64,000 bases of DNA from Faecalibacter macacae (GTDB lineage Bacteria > Bacteroidota > Bacteroidia > Flavobacteriales > Weeksellaceae): positions 189,605-253,604 of the forward strand of contig NZ_RDOJ01000003.1 in the NCBI RefSeq assembly GCF_003687725.1, in the 5' to 3' direction. The notes under the pieces were generated by a model. It saw only the letters and a list, made by a program, of their open reading frames with translations, had not been told where the DNA came from and ran no database searches. Below, piece by piece: positions 17,898 through 27,441 of the stretch (position 1 is its first letter; each line of letters opens with the position of its first letter). The translations under genes were made by a program, and so were the position numbers.

Positions 17898-20030
17898 TTA
17901 TTTTCTTAGATCTTTTAAAACATTTACAGATTCTTCTAAATAAATATCTTTTCCTAAACCTTTAATCCAGTTGTCGCGTTTTGCTTTAAATACTGTATCG
18001 TTTTTAGAAGTAGCTAAATCTTTAGCATTCATAGAAATTTTTAGTTTATTACTGTATTTATCTAAATCTTCAAAATTTTTAATTTTAGCTTCACGATCCT
18101 TACGATGTGCTTTGTAGTCTTCTAAGTTTAAAGGTACTTTTTTAGTTTCTTCAAATTTCTTAACTAACTGCATACTTTCGTCAATCATTTTTAAATGCTG
18201 ATTATTTTTTAAACGAGCAGCACTTTTTGCTTTAATTACATTTAAGTCGAAAGGATTATTCCATTTTTGAATGTTTAATGCTCCAATCTGATCCCAAGCT
18301 AAAGCCTCTGAACGAGAACCTTCGTTGATTTCACTGTATGTAAATTGATCTACCATCGGTATGTCAGATGCTACACCTTTTAATTGTGTTGAACCACCGT
18401 TTACACGGTAGAATTTTTGGATTGTTAATTTAATAGCTCCATATTCGTCGCTTCTAGTTCTTTGGTCTAAAGGTAACATTGTTTGTACCGTTCCTTTACC
18501 AAATGATTGTGGCGAACCTACAACTACAGCTCTTCCGTAATCTTGCATTGCAGCAGCTAAGATTTCTGATGCTGATGCTGATAATTCGTTAATTAAGATT
18601 ACCAATGGACCATCGTAAGCAATGTTGTCGTCTTTATCTTCATGAATTTTCATCATTCCATCGCTACGTTTTACTTGTACGATAGGACCGTTTTTGATGA
18701 ATAATCCAGAAATTTGAACAACTTCTTCTAAAGAACCACCACCGTTGTTACGTACGTCAAAAACTAAACCTTTGATGTTTTCTTTCTTTAATAATGCAAT
18801 TTCTTTTTCAATATCAACAGAAGGATCACGTCCTTCTTTGTCTCCCATTGAAGTGTAGAATTCTGGTAAGTAAATAACTCCATATTTGTCACCGTTTGTA
18901 TCAGCAACTACTGCTGAACGTGCAAATACTTCATCATGTTCAATAACATCACGGATGATAGAAATATCTTGTGTAGAACCATCTTTTTTCTTAACTGTTA
19001 AGATTACTTCAGATCCTTTTTTACCACGAATTAAACGAATTGCTTCGTCTAATAACATTCCGACAATATTTACTGGCTCACCTTTTTTACCTTGCGCAAC
19101 TTTTATAATTTGATCTCCAACTTCTAATTTTCCACCTTTCCAAGCAGGTCCACCAACAACTAATTCAGCAATTGTAGCATAACCTTTTTTATCTTGTAAT
19201 TTAGCTCCAATTCCTTCTAATTGTCCAGACATAGAAACATCAAAATCTTCTTTGTCTGTTGGTGAGAAATATGAAGTATGTGGATCGTATTGTTCTGTAA
19301 AAGAGTTAACATATAAAGAGAAATATGTACTTCTTTTACGTTTTTTTAAACGACGGAAGTAATCTGTGATTAAATCTTTTACATCTTCTCTTGCTATTTT
19401 TTCAATTTCTGCAAAAGGAGTATCTTTAGTAATCTTCTTTGGTTTTTCATCTTCAGATGAAGCAATCTCTACAGAATCTTTCGCATTTTTACCTTCTAAG
19501 TCATCTTGCATAGAAGTAATTTCTAACATAACGTTATATTTTAAATATTTTCTCCAAAGTTCCTTCGCTTCAGCCTTTGTAGTAGCGTATGGTTGATTTT
19601 TCGGATCTAATACTAAATCTTCTTTCTTGTTAAAATCGAAAGGTTTTTCTAAAACTTCAAGAGCATACTTTTCAGCTTCTTCGATACGAATATACATTGT
19701 GTCTACTGTTTGGTTATAGAAAGCTAAATTTTCAGTCTTGAAGTAATCATCAAGATTATGAATGTCTTTTTTGAAAGCATCGAAATCGCTTTGTAATAAG
19801 AAACGTTTAGATGGGTCTAAATTTTCGATATATTTATTGAAAACATTTTCAGAAAACTTATCATCAATTTGTGCTGGTTTATAATGCAAATAAGAAAGTG
19901 TATTTCTAGTATTTTTTATTACTAATTTTTCTTTCTCGTCATTATTATCTAGCATTGGTTTACAGAAGCAGAAAGCAAGTAAACTCATCGATAAAAACGA
20001 TAATAAGATATACGTTTTTTTAACTAGCAT
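17898..20030 (-). CDS. prc: Carboxy-terminal processing (tail-specific) protease, S41A
   Basis: Periplasmic serine protease of the Prc/Tsp type, 710 residues with an N-terminal signal or membrane anchor (YILLSFLSMSLLAFCFC). A helical N-terminal domain is followed by a PDZ domain (about residues 250-340, with GLEGIGAKLQ-like start and KGGKLEVGDQI) and the S41 core. The catalytic dyad is in NELSASASEILAAA (Ser near 485) and SFGKGTVQTML (Lys near 510). A C-terminal helical domain (DUF3340-like) ends the protein, as in E. coli Prc. It trims or degrades periplasmic proteins from the C-terminus. Start ATG at 20030; promoter box at 20074-20081. Confidence 0.93.
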   Translation of the reverse strand: MLVKKTYILLSFLSMSLLAFCFCKPMLDNNDEKEKLVIKNTRNTLSYLHYKPAQIDDKFSENVFNKYIENLDPSKRFLLQSDFDAFKKDIHNLDDYFKTENLAFYNQTVDTMYIRIEEAEKYALEVLEKPFDFNKKEDLVLDPKNQPYATTKAEAKELWRKYLKYNVMLEITSMQDDLEGKNAKDSVEIASSEDEKPKKITKDTPFAEIEKIAREDVKDLITDYFRRLKKRKRSTYFSLYVNSFTEQYDPHTSYFSPTDKEDFDVSMSGQLEGIGAKLQDKKGYATIAELVVGGPAWKGGKLEVGDQIIKVAQGKKGEPVNIVGMLLDEAIRLIRGKKGSEVILTVKKKDGSTQDISIIRDVIEHDEVFARSAVVADTNGDKYGVIYLPEFYTSMGDKEGRDPSVDIEKEIALLKKENIKGLVFDVRNNGGGSLEEVVQISGLFIKNGPIVQVKRSDGMMKIHEDKDDNIAYDGPLVILINELSASASEILAAAMQDYGRAVVVGSPQSFGKGTVQTMLPLDQRTRSDEYGAIKLTIQKFYRVNGGSTQLKGVASDIPMVDQFTYSEINEGSRSEALAWDQIGALNIQKWNNPFDLNVIKAKSAARLKNNQHLKMIDESMQLVKKFEETKKVPLNLEDYKAHRKDREAKIKNFEDLDKYSNKLKISMNAKDLATSKNDTVFKAKRDNWIKGLGKDIYLEESVNVLKDLRK

Positions 20031-20073
20031 ATTAAGTTTTTATTGGATTAGTTAATATTATAAAATCTTCATT

Positions 20074-20081
20074 CAAATATA
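20074..20081 (-). promoter_or_regulatory. -7 box for prc
   Basis: TATATTTG on the minus strand; the predicted start near 20070 gives a 40-nt leader. The -33 element is weak. Confidence 0.5.
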
Positions 20082-20147
20082 AATCAAAATAATAATAATT
20101 TTAAGATTTTTGTATTGTCTAAAGAATTACTAAAAGTAAGAATAATT

Positions 20148-20912
20148 ATGGAAAGACCGTTAATTTTAATCACAAATGACGATGGGGTTACAGCACCCGG
20201 GATTCGTAATTTGATTAACATGGCCAAAGAGTTTGGAGAAGTGTATGTTGTTGCTCCAGATAGCCCACAAAGTGGGATGGGACATGCAGTAACTTTGAAT
20301 AAAGCAATATTTTGTAACGAAATAGAATCGAATAGTGGAGTAAAAGAGTTCTCTTGTTCAGGAACTCCTGTAGATTGTGTAAAATTAGCAGTTGCGCATA
20401 TTTTACCAAGAAAACCAGATTTGTGCATTTCTGGAATTAATCATGGTTCAAATTCATCGATCAATGTGATTTATTCCGGAACAATGTCTGCAGCTGTTGA
20501 GGCGGGAATAGAAGGAATTCCTGCAATTGGATTTTCGTTAGATGATTTTGATTATAATGCAAATTTTGCTGCTGGTGAAAAGCATATCAAAGGAATTATA
20601 AAGGAAGTTTTAGAAAAGAAATTACCGAAAGGAATTGTTCTTAATGTTAATATTCCGAAGTTAGGTGAAGACGAAATTAAAGGAATTAAAGTTTGTCGTC
20701 AAGCTGATGCGAAATGGGATGAGAAGTTTGATAAACGAGAAGATCCGCGCGGAAGACAATATTATTGGATGTGTGGAGAATTTGTGAACTATGACAAAGG
20801 AGATGATACGGATGAATATGCTTTAGAAAATGGATATGTTTCTGTTGTTCCGGTTCGTTTTGATTTAACTGCCCACCACGTTTTAAGTGAATTGAAAAAT
20901 TGGAATTTATAA
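20148..20912 (+). CDS. surE: 5'/3'-nucleotidase SurE
   Basis: Metal-dependent phosphatase acting on nucleoside monophosphates, 254 residues from the ATG at 20148. A TTG at 20115 would add 11 residues but does not fit the family, which begins just before the metal motif. ITNDDG (8-13) holds the paired metal-binding Asp residues; SPQSGMGHAVT, INHGSN and YSGTMSAAVEA supply the remaining ligands and phosphate site. Single gene facing away from prc, closed by the terminator at 20918-20952. Confidence 0.95.
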   Translation: MERPLILITNDDGVTAPGIRNLINMAKEFGEVYVVAPDSPQSGMGHAVTLNKAIFCNEIESNSGVKEFSCSGTPVDCVKLAVAHILPRKPDLCISGINHGSNSSINVIYSGTMSAAVEAGIEGIPAIGFSLDDFDYNANFAAGEKHIKGIIKEVLEKKLPKGIVLNVNIPKLGEDEIKGIKVCRQADAKWDEKFDKREDPRGRQYYWMCGEFVNYDKGDDTDEYALENGYVSVVPVRFDLTAHHVLSELKNWNL

Positions 20913-20917
20913 TTAAT

Positions 20918-20952
20918 AAAAAAGGAGAATCAAATTTGATTCTCCTTTTTTT
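20918..20952. terminator. Bidirectional terminator between surE and the TPR gene
   Basis: Near-perfect palindrome centred on 20934/20935 with a GGAGAATCAAA arm, flanked by A- and T-runs. It serves both convergent transcripts. Confidence 0.85.
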
Positions 20953-20966
20953 ATGCAATAATTGGA

Positions 20967-22169
20967 TTATTTTCCTGTTGCTATTTTCTTTTCTAAAGCA
21001 CGGTAGTAATCTTCTTTAGCTGTATTGTCTACAGTTCTGTAAGCAATTGCTAAGTTTTTAACTACTGTGATGTCTTTAGGATCTAACTCGTGAACTTTCT
21101 CTAAGTAAGGAATTACTGTTGAAAATAATTCTTTACGTTTCGCGATGTTTTCGTTATAAACTGCTTTTTCAGCTTTAGAATTTCCTAAGTTATTATTAAT
21201 CTTTTCAGTGTAAACTTTATCTTTTGTTAAATAAGTTGCAACTAAATTTCTGTAAGATTCAACATGTTTAGGATTTAGCTCAATTGATTTTTTAAATAAC
21301 TCTTGAGCTTTTTCTTCAGTAGCTGCATCATCCATTAATAACACACCTAAATTATAATAGTTTAAGTGATCTGTTGGATTAATTTTGATGTTTTCCTCGA
21401 TTTTAGATTTTAATTTATCACCATTACCAGTAACTTGGTAGATACTTGTAGCGACAGAGTTGATGTCTACATCTGTAGGATATTTAGCTAAAGCTTCGTC
21501 TAAAATAGGATCGTATTGTTTTAAATTATATAATGAATTTAAAGCTAAAACGTATAAATCTCTATTTAAGTTCTTTGTTTGATTTGCAGAAACTCCTGTA
21601 AAGTTGTTTTTTGCTAATTCTTTAATGATAGCTAATGATTTATCATATTTAGTACCATTGTAGTAAGAAATAGCCGCTTGGTATTTGTATACATCTTCTT
21701 TTGTTCCTAATGCTTCAACTAAGTTGTATACATTTAAGAAATTTTGTGCAGCAGCGTCGTAATTTTTAGTATCTAAATTATTATTAGCATCAGTTAATTG
21801 CTTATTTGCTAATTCAGAAACCTGAGATTGTAATAAGAAACCAAATTTAGGAGCTAATGCAACTTCTTTCGCTTTTGCATAATTACCTCCTGCAATAGCA
21901 GCATCTACATCAGCTTGAGAGTAGTAAAACTCGTCTTTTTTAGTGTCTTTGTTACGTACTTGCCAAACTTTACCATTTTCGTATTTTGATAACTTAGATA
22001 AACTTTCGCTTGCTTTAGTAACATCACCTTTAGCTAAATTTTCTTTAGCTAAAGCGTTATATTTTTCTGCTAACTGAGTTGGGTTAGTATGTAATTCTTC
22101 AGTATTTACTTGTCCAAATGCTGTAGATAATGATAATACTAAACCTAAACTAAATAAGAATTTTTTCAT
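20967..22169 (-). CDS. Exported tetratricopeptide-repeat protein
   Basis: 400-residue protein with a Sec signal peptide (MKKFLFSLGLVLSLSTAFGQ) followed by helical repeats. Recognisable TPR units include DHLNYYNLGVLLMDDAATEE, AQELFKKSIELNPKHVESYR and HELDPKDITVVKNLAIAYR in the C-terminal half. Probably periplasmic scaffold; no partner can be named. It starts 2 bp behind the gyrA stop codon, so it is likely read from the gyrA promoter, an arrangement I believe recurs in flavobacteria. Confidence 0.85.
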   Translation of the reverse strand: MKKFLFSLGLVLSLSTAFGQVNTEELHTNPTQLAEKYNALAKENLAKGDVTKASESLSKLSKYENGKVWQVRNKDTKKDEFYYSQADVDAAIAGGNYAKAKEVALAPKFGFLLQSQVSELANKQLTDANNNLDTKNYDAAAQNFLNVYNLVEALGTKEDVYKYQAAISYYNGTKYDKSLAIIKELAKNNFTGVSANQTKNLNRDLYVLALNSLYNLKQYDPILDEALAKYPTDVDINSVATSIYQVTGNGDKLKSKIEENIKINPTDHLNYYNLGVLLMDDAATEEKAQELFKKSIELNPKHVESYRNLVATYLTKDKVYTEKINNNLGNSKAEKAVYNENIAKRKELFSTVIPYLEKVHELDPKDITVVKNLAIAYRTVDNTAKEDYYRALEKKIATGK

Positions 22170-22171
22170 AA

Positions 22172-24751
22172 TTAATCATTTGATTGATCTTCTTCTGAAG
22201 TTGTTTCTTCAGTAGGTTGACCATTGTTTAATTCAACTTGATTTTCAACTAATTGTTCACCATCTTCAGTAGTTGCTTCTTCGTTTTCTTCAACTTCGTT
22301 GTCAACTTCTACTTTAGCGATAGCAGCAATTTTGTCGTTATTTTTAAGGTTAATTAATCTAACACCTTGTGTTGCACGACCCATTACACGGATTTCGTCT
22401 AATCCTGTACGAATTGCTACACCTGATTTGTTAATAATCATTAAATCATGTTCATCAGTAACTGATTCAATAGCGATTAATTTTCCTGTTTTATCTGTAA
22501 TGTTTAAAGTAGTAACACCTTTACCACCACGGTTTGTTTCACGGTAATCTTCAATAGAAGTACGCTTACCATATCCTTTTTCAGAAACTACTAATACAGT
22601 TTCATTTTCCATGTCAGATACTACAATCATACCAACAACTTCGTTGTCTGCTTCATCACCTAAATTAATTCCGCGAACACCAGAAGCAGTACGACCCATT
22701 GGGCGAACTTTTTCATCGTAGAAACGAATTGCTTTACCGTATTTAGAAGCTATCATGATCTGAGATTTACCATCAGTTAACAATGCTTCTAATAAAGTAT
22801 CACCCTCACGAACTGTAATAGCGTTAATACCATTTGCACGTGGACGAGAGTAAGCTTCTAATGAAGTTTTCTTGATAATACCATTCTTAGTAACCATGAT
22901 TACGAAGTGGTTATTAACATATTCTTCATCCATTAAATCGTGTGTACGAATGTATGCTTTTACTTTATCATCTGGATCAATATTAATTAAGTTTTGGATT
23001 GCTCGTCCTTTTGAAGTTTTAGATCCTTCAGGGATTTCAAATACACGCATCCAGAAACATTTTCCTTTTTCTGTAAAGAATAACATGTACTGGTGGTTTG
23101 TAGCCACTACCATGTATTCTAAGAAATCTTCATCACGCGTTGTTGCTGCTCTGTTACCAACACCTCCACGAGATTGTTTACGGTATTCAGAAAGAGGAGT
23201 ACGTTTAATGTATCCTAAACGAGAAATAGTTAAAACTACTTTTTCGTCTGGGATTAAATCTTCCATGTTTAAGTCACCACCTGCGTAATTTATGTCTGTA
23301 CGACGGTCATCACCGTATTTTGTACGAACTTCAATTAATTCGTCTTTGATAATTTGCATACGTAACTCTTCGTTTGCTAAAATATCTTTTAAGTAGTTAA
23401 TTGTACTCATGATTTCGTCATATTCAGCACGGATCTTGTCAATTTCAAGACCTGTTAATGTACGTAAACGTAAATCTAAGATAGCGCGTGCTTGGATTTC
23501 TGATAATCCAAATGCCATAATTAAACCTTGACGAGCTTCTTCTGGAGTTGCAGATTCTCTAATGATTTTAATTGCACGATCTAAATCATCTTGTGTTCCG
23601 ATTACTTTCATGTAACCTTCTAAGATATGCGCACGCTCTTGTGCTTTTCTTAAATCGTATTCAGCACGACGAATTACAACTTCATGTCTATGTTCAACGA
23701 AGTGATGAATTAAATCTTTTAAATTTAATTGCTCTGGTCTTCCATTAACTAACGCAATGTTATTTACAGAGAAAGAAGATTGTAATTGAGTATATTTAAA
23801 TAATTTGTTTAAAACAACATTTGGAACTGCATCCATTTTTAATACGTAAACGATACGCATTCCTTTACGGTCAGATTCGTCACGAATTTCAGCAATACCA
23901 TCTAATTTTCCATCTTTTACTAATTCAGCAGTTTTTGTAATCATTTCTGCTTTATTAACTTGGTATGGAATTTCGGTTACGATAATACAATCACGTCCGT
24001 GTACTTCTTCAAAATTAGTTTTAGCACGTAAAACAACACGTCCACGTCCTGTTTCGAATGCTTGTTTTACACCTTCATAACCATAGATAGTTCCACCAGT
24101 TGGGAAATCAGGAGCTTTAATGTGTTGCATTAACTCTTCAATCATGATATCACGATTTTCGATGTATGCAATAGTTCCGTCAATAACTTCTGTTAAATTA
24201 TGAGGAGCCATGTTTGTAGCCATACCTACAGCAATTCCTGATGCACCATTTACTAATAATGTAGGAATTTTAGTTGGTAAAACTGTTGGTTCTTGAAGTG
24301 TGTCGTCAAAATTGAATTGAAAATCGACAGTTTCTTTATCTAAATCAGCTAATAATTCATCTGAGATTTTTTGAAGTCTAGCTTCAGTATAACGCATTGC
24401 TGCAGGTGGATCACCATCTACAGAACCGTAGTTACCTTGTCCGTCTACTAACATATAACGTAATGACCAAGGTTGAGCCATACGTACCATTGCGTCATAA
24501 ACAGAGCTGTCTCCGTGTGGGTGGAATTTACCTAAAACTTCCCCTACGATACGTGCAGATTTTTTATAAGAACGGTTAGAAAAAACTCCTAACTCGTACA
24601 TACCGAATAATACTCTTCGGTGAACAGGTTTCAAACCATCACGTACATCTGGAAGGGCACGAGACACGATTACCGACATCGAGTAATCGATATATGCCGA
24701 TTTCATTTCATCCTCAATGTTGATTGGGATCAGTTTTTCTCCTTCAGTCAT
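22172..24751 (-). CDS. gyrA: DNA gyrase subunit A
   Basis: Breakage-reunion subunit of type II topoisomerase, 859 residues. The catalytic tyrosine is Tyr121 in [10 protein letters not shown]. The quinolone-determining region reads [18 protein letters not shown], with Ser82 and Asp86 (E. coli 83 and 87) in the wild-type state. The C-terminal beta-pinwheel carries GQGNYGS upstream and the RGGKGV GyrA-box-like segment near residue 742. The last ~45 residues are a strongly acidic tail (rich in Glu, Asp and Thr), longer than in E. coli but usual in this phylum. ATG start with AAGGAT close upstream. Confidence 0.97.
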   Translation of the reverse strand: MTEGEKLIPINIEDEMKSAYIDYSMSVIVSRALPDVRDGLKPVHRRVLFGMYELGVFSNRSYKKSARIVGEVLGKFHPHGDSSVYDAMVRMAQPWSLRYMLVDGQGNYGSVDGDPPAAMRYTEARLQKISDELLADLDKETVDFQFNFDDTLQEPTVLPTKIPTLLVNGASGIAVGMATNMAPHNLTEVIDGTIAYIENRDIMIEELMQHIKAPDFPTGGTIYGYEGVKQAFETGRGRVVLRAKTNFEEVHGRDCIIVTEIPYQVNKAEMITKTAELVKDGKLDGIAEIRDESDRKGMRIVYVLKMDAVPNVVLNKLFKYTQLQSSFSVNNIALVNGRPEQLNLKDLIHHFVEHRHEVVIRRAEYDLRKAQERAHILEGYMKVIGTQDDLDRAIKIIRESATPEEARQGLIMAFGLSEIQARAILDLRLRTLTGLEIDKIRAEYDEIMSTINYLKDILANEELRMQIIKDELIEVRTKYGDDRRTDINYAGGDLNMEDLIPDEKVVLTISRLGYIKRTPLSEYRKQSRGGVGNRAATTRDEDFLEYMVVATNHQYMLFFTEKGKCFWMRVFEIPEGSKTSKGRAIQNLINIDPDDKVKAYIRTHDLMDEEYVNNHFVIMVTKNGIIKKTSLEAYSRPRANGINAITVREGDTLLEALLTDGKSQIMIASKYGKAIRFYDEKVRPMGRTASGVRGINLGDEADNEVVGMIVVSDMENETVLVVSEKGYGKRTSIEDYRETNRGGKGVTTLNITDKTGKLIAIESVTDEHDLMIINKSGVAIRTGLDEIRVMGRATQGVRLINLKNNDKIAAIAKVEVDNEVEENEEATTEDGEQLVENQVELNNGQPTEETTSEEDQSND

Positions 24752-24847
24752 ATCCTTTTGTTATATAAGACGGCTAAGATACAAATTTTAACAAGAATAC
24801 AGAGTGATAAAACTTACCATTTTGAATATTTTATATTTAATTTTGTG

Positions 24848-24877
24848 TTGTTTACAAAGAATTATTTTATATATTTG
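24848..24877 (+). promoter_or_regulatory. Promoter of rpmH
   Basis: TTG (24848-24850), 19-bp spacer and TATATTTG (24870-24877). The predicted start near 24881 leaves a 140-nt leader before rpmH. Confidence 0.65.
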
Positions 24878-24883
24878 CACTTC

Positions 24884-24945
24884 GAAAATTACAAACGCAA
24901 GGATCGGTAGGCAGTTTGAATTAATTCAGAAAGTTTGTAGTTTTC
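24884..24945 (+). promoter_or_regulatory. Structured 5' leader of rpmH
   Basis: Immediately after the predicted start, 24884-24896 can pair over 13 bp (one G-U) with 24933-24945, closing a 36-nt loop that itself contains a GAATTAATTC palindrome. A stem this long at the very 5' end of a ribosomal-protein mRNA suggests RNA-level control or stabilisation; the function is inferred. Confidence 0.4.
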
Positions 24946-25022
24946 CTTGAATTTAATTTTTGAATTAGTAAAATAACTTTATTTATAACCCATTCGTGTA
25001 ATGGTATACAAACTTAGTAAAG

Positions 25023-25181
25023 ATGAGTAAGAGAACATTTCAACCAAGTAACAGAAAGAAAAGAAACAAACACGGTTTCCGTGAGCGTATGGCTTCTAAA
25101 AACGGTCGTAAATTATTAGCGGCTCGTAGAAAAAAAGGAAGAAAAGCATTAACTGTTAGTTCTGTAAGAACTAAAAGATAA
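25023..25181 (+). CDS. rpmH: 50S ribosomal protein L34
   Basis: 52-residue, highly basic protein with the L34 signature: [19 protein letters not shown], then [20 protein letters not shown]. Structural protein of the large subunit. ATG at 25023, stop at 25179-25181. It stands apart from the usual rnpA/dnaA neighbours, with its own promoter, a 140-nt leader and a terminator. Confidence 0.97.
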   Translation: MSKRTFQPSNRKKRNKHGFRERMASKNGRKLLAARRKKGRKALTVSSVRTKR

Positions 25182-25202
25182 TCGCTACGATTTATAAAAA
25201 AT

Positions 25203-25236
25203 AAGCTTGAAGGTTTTTCTTTCAGGCTTTTTTTTT
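25203..25236 (+). terminator. Terminator of rpmH
   Basis: 8-bp stem (25204-25211 with 25221-25228, one G-U) and T-run 25228-25236. The end of the T-run doubles as part of the next promoter. Confidence 0.75.
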
Positions 25237-25243
25237 ACATTTG
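25236..25243 (+). promoter_or_regulatory. -7 box for ftsE
   Basis: TACATTTG overlapping the rpmH terminator T-run; predicted start near 25247 and an 18-nt leader to the ATG at 25265. Confidence 0.5.
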
Positions 25244-25264
25244 AAAAAAAAGACGGATATCTGT

Positions 25265-25957
25265 ATGGAAGTTAAAAATGTAATTGAAGTTAATCAGTCT
25301 TCAATCTATCAACGTAATCATTTAGTTTTATCTGATGTGAATTTCACTTTAGCTGAAGGGGAATTTGTTTACTTAATTGGTAAAACAGGAAGTGGAAAAA
25401 GTAGTTTATTAAAAGTACTTTATGGTGATTTACCTTTGAAAAATGGTAATGGGAAAGTAGTTGGAATGGATTTGAAAACTTTAAAAACAAGTAAAATTCC
25501 AGATCTACGTCGTCATTTAGGAATTGTTTTTCAAGATTTCCAATTATTAACTGACCGTTCTGTTGAAGAGAATTTAAAATTCGTTTTAAAAGCGACAGGA
25601 TGGAAGGATAAAAATACAATTGAAGCTCGTATTGATGAGGTATTAGATTCAGTTGGGATGTTATCTAAGAAAAAAATGATGCCTTTCCGTTTGTCAGGTG
25701 GAGAACAGCAACGTGTATCTATTGCTCGTGCTTTATTAAATCATCCAGAATTAATTTTAGCGGATGAGCCTACAGGAAATCTAGATCCTGAAACTTCTAA
25801 TGAGATTATGAACTTATTACTTTCAGTTTCTAAACAAAACAATTGTGCGGTATTAATGGCAACACACGATTATGATATTATTCGTCGTTATCCTGCTCGT
25901 AAAGTACGTTGTGAAGAAGGTCGTTTCTTAGAAGTGACAGAAGAATTAATAGATTAA
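25265..25957 (+). CDS. ftsE: FtsE-like ABC ATPase
   Basis: ATP-binding subunit of the FtsEX-type complex, which in other bacteria couples cell division to peptidoglycan hydrolase activation; 230 residues from the ATG at 25265. Walker A GKTGSGKSS (39-47), signature LSGGEQQRVSIARAL (near 140), Walker B LILADEPTGN (near 162) and the switch His in ATHD. The short loop after the Q-loop (GIVFQDFQLL) suits the FtsE/LolD branch. The ftsX partner is not adjacent, so LolD/MacB-type ATPases remain alternatives. Confidence 0.85.
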   Translation: MEVKNVIEVNQSSIYQRNHLVLSDVNFTLAEGEFVYLIGKTGSGKSSLLKVLYGDLPLKNGNGKVVGMDLKTLKTSKIPDLRRHLGIVFQDFQLLTDRSVEENLKFVLKATGWKDKNTIEARIDEVLDSVGMLSKKKMMPFRLSGGEQQRVSIARALLNHPELILADEPTGNLDPETSNEIMNLLLSVSKQNNCAVLMATHDYDIIRRYPARKVRCEEGRFLEVTEELID

Positions 25958-25980
25958 TATTTTATATATTATAATTATAG

Positions 25981-26011
25981 AAAAAAGGTAGACTAATTGT
26001 CTACCTTTTTT
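25981..26011. terminator. Bidirectional terminator, ftsE / glycosyltransferase
   Basis: 7-bp GC-containing stem (25987-25993 with 25999-26005) flanked by A6 and T6. The stop codon of the convergent glycosyltransferase lies within it. Confidence 0.85.
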
Positions 26012-27120
26012 ATTTGTTCAAAAACCGCTTTTAATTTAGGTTCCTCATTTTCCCAACAGCATTCTTTAGCAGCTTTTGTTAAATTTTCATAATATGACTT
26101 TTTCCCTTCTTGTAGTAGTAAATTTAATTGTTCAGCGATGTGTTTTGCTTCGTGTTCGTTTATAATTTTACCAGCCTCATATTTCTCAATAGTAGCTTTT
26201 ATTTCGGGTAAATATGTCGATAAAATTGGGACTCTCGCTTGGAAATAATCGAATACTTTATTTGGTAAAGCGTATTTATAACTAATTCCTAAATCTTGTT
26301 CTAAACTGATTCCAACTTCAGCTAAAGGTGTAATTGTTTTTAGAACTTTAGGAGGAACATTTCCAAGAAAAAATATTTTATCTGACAGATTATTTTTTTG
26401 TACTAATTCTTTTAAGTTATCTCGTTTTGGTCCGTCACCTGCAATCCAAAAAACACAATTATCTACATGTTTCATTGCTTCTATCATAAATTCTAAACCA
26501 CGACTCATGTTTAATGCGCCTTGGTATAAAACTATTTTATGATTTTCTGGAACTTGTGGTAATTGGAAAAAGATAAAATTTTCTTTATCGTTTAATTTTT
26601 GAAGATGTGGAACATTTCGGATAACTTCAGGATTAGATCCATATTCTTTTTTAAACCAATCTGCATACCCATTACTCACCGTATAAAAATGTTTTACTCG
26701 TGGTAATAAGATTCGTTCTAAAGTTTTCCAAACTTTTTTTGTTTTTGGTCGATTAGAAAGTGAAGGTAGTTCAGAATAAATTTCATGGCTATCAAAAACC
26801 AAAGGAAGACTTTTAATCTTACTTACAACATAAAATGGCAATAAGCTATCTAAGTCGTTTGCTAATAAAATGGTGTTCTTATCTGCTTTAAAAAGTAAAT
26901 TAACGAATAGCTTAAAATTAAATTCAGCAAACATTTTAAAACTTTCTTCATATTTCATAGGAATCAAGCTTGTTTTATATGCTTTGTTCAATGTAGGTTT
27001 TCCTCTTAAAGTTGTTCCAATTAATTCTACATCATATCCAAATTTTAATAGAGAATTACAAACTTTATCTACTCTTTGGTCGGTTTCTATGTTGTTAATT
27101 ACAGCAGAAAGTACTTTCAA
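25993..27120 (-). CDS. Glycosyltransferase, GT4-like
   Basis: 375-residue GT-B fold protein. The N-terminal domain starts MKVLSAVINNIETDQRVDKV, the usual opening of flavobacterial GT4 enzymes. DSHEIYSELP (near 115) and the C-terminal nucleotide-sugar region follow: VLYQGALNMSRGLEFMIEAM near 200, IAGDGPKRDNLKELV near 230, and GISLEQDLGISYKYALPNKV with FDYF near 275-295. It probably adds a sugar to a lipid-linked or surface glycan at the cytoplasmic face. The acceptor is unknown; no polysaccharide cluster surrounds it. It follows the YgjV-like gene by 12 bp. Confidence 0.85.
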   Translation of the reverse strand: MKVLSAVINNIETDQRVDKVCNSLLKFGYDVELIGTTLRGKPTLNKAYKTSLIPMKYEESFKMFAEFNFKLFVNLLFKADKNTILLANDLDSLLPFYVVSKIKSLPLVFDSHEIYSELPSLSNRPKTKKVWKTLERILLPRVKHFYTVSNGYADWFKKEYGSNPEVIRNVPHLQKLNDKENFIFFQLPQVPENHKIVLYQGALNMSRGLEFMIEAMKHVDNCVFWIAGDGPKRDNLKELVQKNNLSDKIFFLGNVPPKVLKTITPLAEVGISLEQDLGISYKYALPNKVFDYFQARVPILSTYLPEIKATIEKYEAGKIINEHEAKHIAEQLNLLLQEGKKSYYENLTKAAKECCWENEEPKLKAVFEQIKKVDN

Positions 27121-27132
27121 TTTTAATGATTT

Positions 27133-27366
27133 TTATTTTCCAGGTTTAAAAATAAGATAATAAAATTGAACAAATAGTAAAATTGCGTTTGGAATTAATA
27201 CAGGCCAAGCTTTATAAGCAGCTGCATAAATCACGAAACAAACACAACCAACCGCATTGATAATCCTAATCGTTTTGATGTTTGAGAAAACAAATGATAA
27301 AATGATAAAGATAGACGCAAGATATCCAACGATATCTGCAGTCGACGTATTGTTTAAAAAATCCAT
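27133..27366 (-). CDS. Small YgjV-like inner membrane protein
   Basis: 77 residues with three predicted membrane helices (about 12-28, 33-50 and 54-72). The pattern VGYLASIFIILSFVFSNIKT, IRIINAVGCVCFVIYAA and WPVLIPNAILLFVQFYYL matches the YgjV/inner-membrane family, whose members are sometimes mislabelled as uroporphyrinogen decarboxylase. Function unknown. Divergent from kdsA. Confidence 0.75.
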   Translation of the reverse strand: MDFLNNTSTADIVGYLASIFIILSFVFSNIKTIRIINAVGCVCFVIYAAAYKAWPVLIPNAILLFVQFYYLIFKPGK

Positions 27367-27429
27367 ATAACTATAAATAAGAATGATAAAGTATAGGCAA
27401 AATTACTGAATTTTCTCACGAAGATTATG

Positions 27430-27437
27430 TAAATTTG
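27430..27437 (+). promoter_or_regulatory. -7 box of kdsA, 4 nt ahead of the start codon
   Basis: TAAATTTG followed by CAAG and the ATG at 27442. The predicted transcription start falls on or next to the ATG, so the mRNA would be leaderless. Confidence 0.5.
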
Positions 27438-27441
27438 CAAG

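Noticed and set aside
22172-24751. Quinolone-resistance changes in gyrA
   Set aside because: The determining positions (Ser82 and Asp86 here) are in the wild-type state.
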